Assembly: GCA_049603835.1 (NCBI GenBank) | Contig: JBMYSZ010000001.1 | Location: forward strand, 344,423-408,422 | Direction: 5' to 3' | Source of the DNA: Mangrovicoccus sp049603835 | GTDB taxonomy: Bacteria; Pseudomonadota; Alphaproteobacteria; Rhodobacterales; Rhodobacteraceae | DNA: 64,000 bases | In this document: piece by piece, positions 45,126-53,115 of the stretch | How positions within the stretch are numbered: position 1 is the stretch's first letter | Layout: the number at the start of each line of letters is the position of its first letter | Position numbers and translations under genes: made by a program | The notes under the pieces: model-generated | Databases searched by the model: none | Seen by the model: the letters and a program-made list of their open reading frames with translations, nothing else | Told to the model about the DNA's origin: nothing

Positions 45126-46413
45126 GGACGAAGATCGGATCTTTACCAATCTTTACGGCATGCATGACCGCACATTGGCTGGCGCGAAAAAGCGCGGCCA
45201 TTGGGATGGAACGGCTGGTCTGATCGCCAAAGGGCGGGATGCCATCGTCGAGGAGATGAAGAAATCCGGCCTGCGCGGTCGGGGCGGTGCGGGATTCCCA
45301 ACCGGTTTGAAATGGTCCTTCATGCCGAAGGAAAGCGATGGTCGCCCCCATTATTTGGTTGTCAATGCGGATGAATCCGAACCCGGCACCTGTAAAGACC
45401 GCGAAATTATGCGCCATGATCCGCATACGCTGATCGAAGGGTGCTTGATCGCCTCTTTCGCAATGGGTGCGCATGCGAGCTATATCTATCTGCGCGGCGA
45501 ATATATCCGCGAGCGCGAGGCGCTGCAGGCCGCGATTGACGAGGCCTATGATGCGGGGCTCTTGGGCAAAAACGCCGCTGGTTCGGGTTGGGATTTCGAT
45601 CTTTATCTGCATCACGGCGCGGGTGCTTATATCTGCGGCGAAGAAACCGCTCTGATTGAAAGCCTTGAGGGCAAGAAGGGCATGCCGCGTATGAAGCCGC
45701 CTTTCCCGGCAGGCGCAGGGCTTTATGGCTGCCCGACCACCGTGAATAATGTGGAATCCATCGCTGTGGTGCCGACCATTCTACGCCGTGGCGGCGATTG
45801 GTTTGCTGGTTTTGGCCGCCCCAATAATGCGGGAACGAAACTATTTGCCATATCCGGCCATGTGAACCGTCCTTGCGTGGTTGAAGAAGAAATGTCGATC
45901 CCGCTGAAGGAATTGCTGGAGCGGCACTGCGGCGGCGTGCGCGGCGGTTGGTCGAATTTGAAAGCGGTTATTCCGGGTGGGTCTTCGGTGCCTTGTCTGC
46001 CGCATACAATCTGTGACGAAGCGATCATGGATTTCGACTGGCTGCGCGAACAGCGTTCGGGTCTGGGTACGGCGGCAGTGATCGTGATGGATCAGTCGAC
46101 TGATATCATCAAAGCGATTTGGCGTTTGTCGAAATTCTACAAGCATGAAAGCTGCGGCCAATGCACCCCCTGTCGCGAGGGCACCGGCTGGATGATGCGG
46201 GTTATGGACCGTTTGGTCACTGGCGACGCGGAAATCGAAGAAATCGATATGCTCTTCGATGTGAGTAAACAGGTCGAAGGCCATACAATTTGCGCTTTGG
46301 GCGATGCGGCGGCTTGGCCGATCCAAGGTTTGATCCGTCACTATCGCGATGAGATCGAAGACCGCATCAAAGCGAAAAAAGCCGGCCGGGCTTCGGCTGT
46401 GGCTGCAGAGTAA
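45118..46413 (+). CDS. nuoF: NADH-quinone oxidoreductase subunit F
   Basis: A 431-residue NuoF (51 kDa subunit), the NADH- and FMN-binding subunit: GRGGAGFPTGLKWSFM, ESEPGTCKDREIMRHDPH, and the N3 4Fe-4S cysteines in ESCGQCTPCREG and GHTICALGD. It accepts hydride from NADH. Overlaps the DUF5337 gene by eight bases. Confidence 0.98.
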   Translation: MLKDEDRIFTNLYGMHDRTLAGAKKRGHWDGTAGLIAKGRDAIVEEMKKSGLRGRGGAGFPTGLKWSFMPKESDGRPHYLVVNADESEPGTCKDREIMRHDPHTLIEGCLIASFAMGAHASYIYLRGEYIREREALQAAIDEAYDAGLLGKNAAGSGWDFDLYLHHGAGAYICGEETALIESLEGKKGMPRMKPPFPAGAGLYGCPTTVNNVESIAVVPTILRRGGDWFAGFGRPNNAGTKLFAISGHVNRPCVVEEEMSIPLKELLERHCGGVRGGWSNLKAVIPGGSSVPCLPHTICDEAIMDFDWLREQRSGLGTAAVIVMDQSTDIIKAIWRLSKFYKHESCGQCTPCREGTGWMMRVMDRLVTGDAEIEEIDMLFDVSKQVEGHTICALGDAAAWPIQGLIRHYRDEIEDRIKAKKAGRASAVAAE

Positions 46414-46455
46414 GGCAAGGTTAGGCGGGGCAGATGAAAGAGCAGGGAGGCCAGG

Positions 46456-46878
46456 ATGGAGCTGTTTGAAGCTTACGCCCATGCGCTGGTTGCCTTGGCG
46501 CTTTATGCTCTGATGGGCCAGGGCCTTAGTGTTTTTGTCGGCATCACCCGCTCTGGGGCGGGCTTAGGCCCTGGGGCGATGCCTGCGCCGGATTACTCAA
46601 ATCGCGTTTACCGGATTTGCCGCAGCTATCATAACACAGTGGATAATGCCGGCACTTTAGCGGCGGCGATTGCGGCTGCGATCTTGCTGGGCGCGGCGCC
46701 GTTTTGGGTCAATCTCTTTGCCTCTCTGGCGGTCGCGGCGCGGCTGGCTTTCGTGCTGATCTATGTTTGGGGCGTGGGGGCCGAAGATAACGGGCCGCGC
46801 AGCTTCCTTTATATCTTTAACTCGCTGATGACGATTTTAATCGCTCTGATGGCTGTGATTTCGGGATTTGCCGCATGA
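46456..46878 (+). CDS. MAPEG family membrane protein
   Basis: A 140-residue four-span protein of the MAPEG (membrane-associated eicosanoid/glutathione metabolism) superfamily, with the family block YRICRSYHNTVDNAGTLAAA and RLAFVLIYVWG. Bacterial members may be glutathione-dependent or only structural; activity is not predictable here. The DUF3291 gene overlaps its stop codon (ATGA). Confidence 0.83.
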   Translation: MELFEAYAHALVALALYALMGQGLSVFVGITRSGAGLGPGAMPAPDYSNRVYRICRSYHNTVDNAGTLAAAIAAAILLGAAPFWVNLFASLAVAARLAFVLIYVWGVGAEDNGPRSFLYIFNSLMTILIALMAVISGFAA

Positions 46879-47375
46879 CACAGCCCCAGGGATATCATTT
46901 GGCAGAGTTGAATATTGGCCGTCTCCTGGCCGATCCCAGCGATCCGCGCGTGGCTGAATTCATGGAAGCGCTGGATCGGATTAATGGTATCGGCAAGCGC
47001 TCGCCGGGCTTTGTTTGGATGATGGAGGGCTCTGGCGAGCCCAATATTGGCAATACCGAGGCCAAGATTGGCGGCGATCCGCGTTTTGTATCGAACCTGA
47101 CCGTTTGGGAAGATGTGAAAACGCTGGAGCATTTCGTTTGGAACACGCTGCATCGGCAGTTTTACGAGCGGCGCCAGGAATGGTTCGAAGTTTTGGGCGA
47201 GATGCATTTTTGCATGTGGTGGGTGCCGATTGGGCATCAGCCGAGCCTAGAAGACGCGCTTGCCCGGCTAGAGCATCTGCGCGCCCATGGCGATAGCGAC
47301 CATGCGTTTGGCTGGGCCTATCTGCGCGAGGCAGAGCTTTTCCGCACGCGAAGCTGCGAGGTGGCCGCGCAATGA
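46875..47375 (+). CDS. DUF3291 protein, first of a tandem pair
   Basis: A 166-residue DUF3291 protein: YHLAELNIGRLLADPSDPRV at the start, FVSNLTVWEDVKTLEHFVW, and the WW motif in HFCMWWVPIGHQPSLEDALA. The fold is probably a ferredoxin-like alpha/beta barrel related to heme-degrading monooxygenases, but this is inferred. It overlaps MAPEG upstream and its paralogue downstream. Confidence 0.85.
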   Translation: MTQPQGYHLAELNIGRLLADPSDPRVAEFMEALDRINGIGKRSPGFVWMMEGSGEPNIGNTEAKIGGDPRFVSNLTVWEDVKTLEHFVWNTLHRQFYERRQEWFEVLGEMHFCMWWVPIGHQPSLEDALARLEHLRAHGDSDHAFGWAYLREAELFRTRSCEVAAQ

Positions 47376-47887
47376 TGCAACCTAACGGATATCACCTGGC
47401 AGAGCTGAATTTCGGCATTTTGCGCCATGACTGGGATGATCCCCGAGTGGCAGAATTCGTTGAGGCATTAGACGCAGTGAATGCCGTTGCGGAGCGCAGC
47501 CCCGGTTTTGTCTGGCGCCTCTCAGATGAGGAAATGGACGCCGCGCAAAACGATCCCGATGGCGCGCTTGGCGGCAATCCCCGCATGGCCTCGACCTTAT
47601 CGGTTTGGGAAGATCCGCAGAGCCTAAAGCATTTCGTGTTCAACACGGTTCATGCCCGCTTTTATAAGCGCGGCGCAGAATGGTTTGCCCCGGAAACGGG
47701 CGGGAATTTGGTGATGTGGTGGGTGGCTAAAGGCCATCGCCCAAGCATCGAAGATGGAAAGGCGCGGCACGCTTATTGGGCCGCGCATGGAGATACGGAC
47801 CAGGCCTTTGGCTGGTCTACCCTGACGGAGGCGGGCTCGGGGCACCAGAGCTGCGCTTTAAACAATGCGGAGGTTGCCCATGTCTGA
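47372..47887 (+). CDS. DUF3291 protein, second of a tandem pair
   Basis: A 171-residue paralogue of the preceding gene with the same landmarks (YHLAELNFG, TLSVWEDPQSLKHFVFNTV, VMWWVAKGHRPSIEDG). The pair likely arose by tandem duplication and has since diverged clearly. It overlaps its neighbour by four bases, and nuoG begins eight bases inside its 3' end. Confidence 0.85.
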   Translation: MMQPNGYHLAELNFGILRHDWDDPRVAEFVEALDAVNAVAERSPGFVWRLSDEEMDAAQNDPDGALGGNPRMASTLSVWEDPQSLKHFVFNTVHARFYKRGAEWFAPETGGNLVMWWVAKGHRPSIEDGKARHAYWAAHGDTDQAFGWSTLTEAGSGHQSCALNNAEVAHV

Positions 47888-49901
47888 CCTGCGGACGATC
47901 ATTATCGACGGCCAAGAAGTTGAGGTCGAGCCAGCGATGACGCTGATCCAGGCTTGTGAACAGGCGGGGATCGAAGTCCCGCGCTTTTGCTATCATGAGC
48001 GCCTGTCGATTGCTGGCAATTGCCGCATGTGTTTGGTGGAGGTCGTTGGCGGCCCGCCCAAACCAGCGGCTTCTTGCGCCATGCAGGTGAAAGACCTGCG
48101 CGGTGGCCGCAATGGCGAGCCACCCGAGATCAAAACCAATTCGCCCATGGTCAAAAAGGCCCGCGAAGGCGTGATGGAATTCCTGCTGATCAACCACCCG
48201 CTGGATTGCCCGATTTGCGACCAAGGCGGCGAATGCGATTTGCAAGATCAGGCTATGGCTTATGGCGTTGATTTCTCGCGCTTTACCGAAGCCAAACGCG
48301 CGACCGAGGATCTCAATCTTGGGCCGCTGGTTGAAACCCATATGACCCGCTGTATCAGCTGCACCCGCTGCGTGCGCTTTACCACGGAAGTCGCCGGGAT
48401 CAGCCAGATGGGCCAGACCGGGCGCGGCGAAGATGCGGAAATCACCAGCTATCTGAACCAGACCCTCGACAGCAATATGCAGGGCAATATCATTGATCTG
48501 TGTCCGGTTGGGGCGCTAGTTTCAAAGCCTTACGCCTTTACCGCGCGCCCATGGGAGCTGACCAAAACCGAGAGCATCGATGTGATGGATGCGCTTGGTT
48601 CGGCCACGCGGGTCGACACGAAAGGCCGCGAAGTGATGCGGTTCATGCCGCGCAATCATGATGGCGTGAACGAAGAATGGCTTGGCGATAAGTCCCGCTT
48701 TGTGTGGGATGGTCTGCGCCGTCAGCGTTTGGACCAGCCCTATATCCGCGAGAATGGCAAGCTGCGTCCGGCAAGCTGGGGCGAAGCCCTTGGCGCCGCC
48801 GCAAATGCCATGAAGAGCAAAAAGATTGCCGGTTTGATCGGCGATCTGGCGCCGGTCGAGGCGGTTTTCGCGCTTAAGCAATTGGTCGAAGGTCAGGGCG
48901 GCTCGGTTGAGTGCCGCACGGATGGGGCGAAGCTGCCTGCGGGCAATCGCTCGGCCTATGTGGGCACGGCGAAAATCGAGGATATCGATACTGCAAAGCG
49001 GATCTTGCTGATCGGCACTAATCCTCGGCTCGAAGCGCCGGTTCTGAATGCGCGGATCCGCAAGGCTTGGCTCAATGGCGCGGAAATCGGTCGTATCGGC
49101 GAGCCGGCTGATCTGACCTATGACGTGCATGAGATGGGCAATAGCCGCAAAGCTTTGACCGATCTGATCGGCAAGAAATTCAAAGAGATCAATGACGAAG
49201 AGTCGGTTGTGATCATCGGCCAAGGCGCGCTGCGCGAAGCGGATGGTCTGGCGGTTTTGTCCCAGGCGATGGCGACAGCGGCTGAAACCGATAGCAAATT
49301 TATGGTTCTTCATACGGCGGCGTCTCGTGTCGGTGCGATGGATATCGGCGCGGTGACCGAGGGCGGTATGGACGCGGCTCTGGAGGGTGCAGAGGTCGTC
49401 TATAATCTTGGCTCTGATGAGATCGAAATCGCCTCTGGTGCTTTCGTGATCTATCAAGGCAGCCATGGGGATCGTGGGGCACATCGGGCGGATGTGATCC
49501 TGCCTGGCGCGGCTTGGACCGAAGAAAGCGGACTATTCGTCAATACCGAAGGTCGGCCGCAAATGGCGAGCCGGGCGGGTTTCCCTCCGGGTCAGGCAAA
49601 GGAAAATTGGGCGATTTTGCGCGCCTTATCTGCCGAGCTGGGCGCGACATTGCCCTTTGACAGCCTGGCGCAGCTGCGTCGCGCGATGATCGAGGCGGCA
49701 CCTCTCTTGGCGCAAATCGACAGCGTGCCGGAAAATGAGTGGCAGGCGTTGGACCTGACCGAGCCTAAGGCCGAGGCCAGCTTTGTCTATGCGATCACAG
49801 ATTATTATCTGACCAACCCGATTGCCCGTGCCTCTAGCCTCATGGCCGAGCTTTCGGCGGCGGCGGCAGCGCGTGTTGCTGCGCCAATGGCTGCGGAGTA
49901 A
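47880..49901 (+). CDS. nuoG: NADH-quinone oxidoreductase subunit G
   Basis: A 673-residue NuoG (75 kDa subunit). N1b cysteines are C37, C48, C51 and C66. The His-ligated cluster N5 is in HPLDCPICDQGGECDLQDQ, and N4 is in MTRCISCTRCVRF with a later partner. A molybdopterin-oxidoreductase-like domain without cofactor follows (to the end). ATG at 47880; a start 15 bases earlier was rejected. Confidence 0.97.
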   Translation: MSDLRTIIIDGQEVEVEPAMTLIQACEQAGIEVPRFCYHERLSIAGNCRMCLVEVVGGPPKPAASCAMQVKDLRGGRNGEPPEIKTNSPMVKKAREGVMEFLLINHPLDCPICDQGGECDLQDQAMAYGVDFSRFTEAKRATEDLNLGPLVETHMTRCISCTRCVRFTTEVAGISQMGQTGRGEDAEITSYLNQTLDSNMQGNIIDLCPVGALVSKPYAFTARPWELTKTESIDVMDALGSATRVDTKGREVMRFMPRNHDGVNEEWLGDKSRFVWDGLRRQRLDQPYIRENGKLRPASWGEALGAAANAMKSKKIAGLIGDLAPVEAVFALKQLVEGQGGSVECRTDGAKLPAGNRSAYVGTAKIEDIDTAKRILLIGTNPRLEAPVLNARIRKAWLNGAEIGRIGEPADLTYDVHEMGNSRKALTDLIGKKFKEINDEESVVIIGQGALREADGLAVLSQAMATAAETDSKFMVLHTAASRVGAMDIGAVTEGGMDAALEGAEVVYNLGSDEIEIASGAFVIYQGSHGDRGAHRADVILPGAAWTEESGLFVNTEGRPQMASRAGFPPGQAKENWAILRALSAELGATLPFDSLAQLRRAMIEAAPLLAQIDSVPENEWQALDLTEPKAEASFVYAITDYYLTNPIARASSLMAELSAAAAARVAAPMAAE

Positions 49902-49906
49902 TCGGC

Positions 49907-50320
49907 ATGCGGCGCGGTCTTTTCCTTTCTTTGGCATTGCTTGGCGGTCTGAGCGCCTGCGCGCCTCAGGTGGAAACCACCCAATTCGCCACTGGCGGCG
50001 GGGTGCGTATGAGCCAGGGCAATGCTTTGGTGGCTTTGCCCCTGGGCTCATCAGCGGATGACTATTGGTGCGCCGCCGCGAAAGCGGGCCAGAATGATGC
50101 AGCTTGGGCCGAGGCCGGGATCCGCCGTATCTCGGCTCCGCTCACATTGCCGACGGGTGCGGCGAAAGACGGCCCCGTGGTCATCTTTGCCCCGGCCACC
50201 TCAACAGCGATGCAAGACCTGCCTGCGGGTTTGGGCGTTGCCGAGGTCACGGGCATATTCGACAGCCCAGTCGGAGAAACTCGCAGTTTGGACGCGGCCC
50301 TCGCCGCATGCGGGGTTTGA
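49907..50320 (+). CDS. Putative lipoprotein of unknown function in the nuo operon
   Basis: A 137-residue protein with a signal peptide and lipobox LSAC (Cys about residue 18). The mature part contains YWCAAAKAGQNDAAWAEAGI and a VVIFAPATS segment; no domain was recognised. It starts five bases after nuoG and is 155 bases before nuoH, a gap without a credible gene. Its location suggests an envelope role connected with the operon only by co-transcription. Confidence 0.72.
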   Translation: MRRGLFLSLALLGGLSACAPQVETTQFATGGGVRMSQGNALVALPLGSSADDYWCAAAKAGQNDAAWAEAGIRRISAPLTLPTGAAKDGPVVIFAPATSTAMQDLPAGLGVAEVTGIFDSPVGETRSLDAALAACGV

Positions 50321-50475
50321 TATGTGTATAACTGTCAACCCCCCGCGACATCTGCGCACAAAACACCTTTTGCCGGTTTGCGCCGGAGCCTGGGATGCGC
50401 TTTATCAGCAGCAGCTGGAAGACCGCTTCGCCACGCGTCCTTGCGCGCCGCTACGCCATCGGAAAGGCCCCAATC

Positions 50476-51513
50476 ATGGCTGATTTCTTTACGACCAATC
50501 TAGGTATAGCAGTCATTATCGTGGCCCAATGCCTTGCTGTTTTGGGTTTTGTGATGATCTCGCTGCTGTTCCTGGTTTACGGGGACCGCAAGATCTGGGC
50601 CGCGGTTCAGATGCGCAAAGGCCCCAATGTGGTGGGGGCGTTTGGTCTGCTGCAAACCGTGGCGGATGCGCTGAAATATGTGGTTAAGGAAATCGTCATT
50701 CCAGCGGGAAGTGATAAGACGGTTTTCATGCTCGCGCCGCTGATTAGCTTTGTGCTGGCGATGATTGCTTGGGCCGTGATTCCCTTTGCCGATACTTGGG
50801 TTCTGGCGGATCTGAATGTGGCGATCCTCTATGTCTTTGCGGTGTCCTCGCTTGAGGTTTACGGCGTGATCATGGGGGGCTGGGCCTCGAACTCGAAATA
50901 TCCCTTCTTGGGCTCGCTGCGCTCTGCGGCGCAGATGATTTCTTACGAGGTCTCCATCGGTCTGATCATTGTCGGTGTGATCATTTCCACCGGCTCGATG
51001 AATTTCGGCGATATCGTTCGTGCGCAAGATGGCAGTTTGGGTTTCTTCAACTGGTATTGGCTGCCGCATCTGCCCATGGTGGTGCTGTTCTTTGTCTCCG
51101 CCCTGGCGGAAACCAATCGCCCGCCTTTCGATCTGCCCGAAGCGGAGTCTGAACTGGTCGCCGGCTACCAGGTGGAATATTCCTCGACGCCCTTCCTGTT
51201 GTTCATGGCGGGGGAATATATCGCTATCTTCTTGATGTGCGCTTTGACCACGCTGCTGTTCTTTGGCGGTTGGCTGTCCCCGATCCCCGGTCTGCCCGAT
51301 GGTGCGATCTGGATGGTGGCGAAAATGGCTTTCTTCTTCTTCCTCTTTGCCATGGTGAAAGCCATCGTGCCGCGTTATCGCTATGACCAGCTGATGCGCC
51401 TGGGCTGGAAAGTCTTCTTGCCCATGTCTTTGGGCTGGGTCGTTATCGTGTCCTTCCTCGCAAAATTCGAAGTTCTTGGCGGTGCCTGGGCTCGCTGGGC
51501 AGTGGGGGGCTAA
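50476..51513 (+). CDS. nuoH: NADH-quinone oxidoreductase subunit H
   Basis: A 345-residue NuoH (ND1) with about eight spans and the conserved loop segments YGDRKIWAAVQMRKGPNVVG, ALAETNRPPFDLPEAESELV and GYQVEYSSTPFLLFMAGEYI. It forms the quinone entry chamber. ATG at 50476 has GGAAAGG upstream; a start at 50395 was rejected because it would add 27 unrelated residues. Confidence 0.97.
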   Translation: MADFFTTNLGIAVIIVAQCLAVLGFVMISLLFLVYGDRKIWAAVQMRKGPNVVGAFGLLQTVADALKYVVKEIVIPAGSDKTVFMLAPLISFVLAMIAWAVIPFADTWVLADLNVAILYVFAVSSLEVYGVIMGGWASNSKYPFLGSLRSAAQMISYEVSIGLIIVGVIISTGSMNFGDIVRAQDGSLGFFNWYWLPHLPMVVLFFVSALAETNRPPFDLPEAESELVAGYQVEYSSTPFLLFMAGEYIAIFLMCALTTLLFFGGWLSPIPGLPDGAIWMVAKMAFFFFLFAMVKAIVPRYRYDQLMRLGWKVFLPMSLGWVVIVSFLAKFEVLGGAWARWAVGG

Positions 51514-51557
51514 GACTATGCGCGATCTGAAACTTATCTCATCGGAGGCCTGCTAAG

Positions 51558-52052
51558 ATGGCTGCAATCGACTGGAACCGCGCTGGCAAATATTTCCTGC
51601 TGCACGACTTCATCGGCGGCATGAAGCTGGGGCTGAAATATTTCTTTGCCCCGAAAGCCACCGTAAACTACCCGCATGAAAAAGGGCCGCTATCGCCGCG
51701 TTTCCGTGGGGAACATGCGCTGCGCCGCTATCCCAATGGGGAAGAGCGCTGCATTGCCTGTAAACTATGCGAAGCGGTGTGTCCGGCCCAGGCGATCACC
51801 ATCGATGCGGAGCCGCGCGAAGATGGCAGCCGCCGGACCACCCGCTACGATATCGATATGACGAAATGCATCTATTGCGGTTTCTGCCAAGAAGCCTGCC
51901 CAGTGGATGCGATTGTCGAAGGACCGAATTTCGAATTCTCCACCGAAACCCGCGAAGAGCTTTACTACACCAAGGAAAAGCTTCTGGAAAACGGCGCCCG
52001 GTGGGAAGCGGAAATCGCCCGTAACTTGGAAATTGATGCGCCTTACCGATGA
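51558..52052 (+). CDS. nuoI: NADH-quinone oxidoreductase subunit I
   Basis: A 164-residue NuoI (TYKY) with two 4Fe-4S motifs, CIACKLCEAVCP and CIYCGFCQEACP, binding N6a and N6b. It passes electrons from NuoG to NuoB. ATG preceded by GGAGG (51545 region). Confidence 0.98.
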   Translation: MAAIDWNRAGKYFLLHDFIGGMKLGLKYFFAPKATVNYPHEKGPLSPRFRGEHALRRYPNGEERCIACKLCEAVCPAQAITIDAEPREDGSRRTTRYDIDMTKCIYCGFCQEACPVDAIVEGPNFEFSTETREELYYTKEKLLENGARWEAEIARNLEIDAPYR

Positions 52053-52110
52053 GCTGGGGCGCAATGCATAGGACGGCCCCGAAACCGGGCCTAAGTGAGG
52101 AGGCTAAGGC

Positions 52111-52725
52111 ATGACCATCGTCGCTTTGGCATTTTACCTATTCGCCATCGCCGTGATCGCCGGTGGGCTTTTCACCGTGATTTCGCGCAATCCGGTGCAT
52201 TCGGTGCTCTGGCTGATCTTGGCCTTTTTGTCATCGGCGGGGCTTTTCGTTCTGCTTGGGGCGGAATTCGTCGCGATGCTGCTGGTTATCGTTTATGTGG
52301 GCGCGGTTGCGGTGCTTTTCCTCTTCGTTGTGATGATGCTGGATGTGGACTTCGCCGAGCTGAAGGCCGAGATGGCGCAATATATGCCGCTGGCTTTGCT
52401 TATCGGCTTGATCATTGTGATGGAGCTGTCGATTGCCGTCGGGACCTGGATCACAGCGGATCAGGCAGAGGCGTTGCGCGCCGCCATCACCCCGGATCCA
52501 AGCGTAACCCATAACACTGCCGCGATCGGTGTGCTGCTTTATGACGAGTATTTCCTACTATTCCAGCTAGCGGGCTTGATCTTGCTGGTGGCTATGGTGG
52601 GGGCAATCGTGCTGACGCTGCGCCATCGCGATTATGTGAAACGCCAGGATATTTTGGCTCAGATCTATCGTGATCCTGCCAAAGCCATGGAACTTAAAGA
52701 TGTGAAGCCGGGCCAAGGGCTCTGA
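52111..52725 (+). CDS. nuoJ: NADH-quinone oxidoreductase subunit J
   Basis: A 204-residue NuoJ (ND6) with about five spans; HSVLWLILAFLSSAGLFVLL and LVIVYVGAVAVLFLFVVMML are characteristic. It lies between NuoA/NuoH and NuoK in the membrane arm. ATG with GAGGAGG upstream. Confidence 0.96.
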   Translation: MTIVALAFYLFAIAVIAGGLFTVISRNPVHSVLWLILAFLSSAGLFVLLGAEFVAMLLVIVYVGAVAVLFLFVVMMLDVDFAELKAEMAQYMPLALLIGLIIVMELSIAVGTWITADQAEALRAAITPDPSVTHNTAAIGVLLYDEYFLLFQLAGLILLVAMVGAIVLTLRHRDYVKRQDILAQIYRDPAKAMELKDVKPGQGL

Positions 52726-52804
52726 GCTGATAACGACCGCAGGCGCCCATGTCGGGCGTCGCTTTCAGAAGACTAGGATCGGGCGCAGACCCGGAGGGAC
52801 ACGG

Positions 52805-53110
52805 ATGATTGCATTAGAAAACTACCTCGCGGTGGCCGCGATACTCTTTGTGATCGGAATCTTCGGGCTCTTTTTGAACCGGAAGAATATCATCATCATC
52901 CTGATGTCGGTGGAGCTAATACTGCTCTCGGTGAATATCAATTTCGTGGCCTTTTCTAGCTTCCTTGGGGATTTGCAGGGGCAGATCTTTACTCTCTTCG
53001 TTCTCACCGTCGCCGCCGCAGAAGCCGCCATTGGCCTGGCCATTTTGGTTTGCTTCTTCCGCAATCGCGGAACCATCGCGGTTGAAGACGTCAACAATAT
53101 GAAAGGCTAG
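52805..53110 (+). CDS. nuoK: NADH-quinone oxidoreductase subunit K
   Basis: A 101-residue NuoK (ND4L) with three spans. The span-2 glutamate lies in ILMSVELILLSVNINFVAF and the span-3 glutamate in VLTVAAAEAAIGLAILVCFF; both are in the proton path. ATG preceded by GGAGGG. Confidence 0.97.
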   Translation: MIALENYLAVAAILFVIGIFGLFLNRKNIIIILMSVELILLSVNINFVAFSSFLGDLQGQIFTLFVLTVAAAEAAIGLAILVCFFRNRGTIAVEDVNNMKG

Positions 53111-53115
53111 GGGCC

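Noticed and set aside
50321..50483. 53-codon frame between the lipoprotein gene and nuoH
   Set aside because: It runs into the nuoH start, has no clear ribosome-binding site and shows no family likeness.
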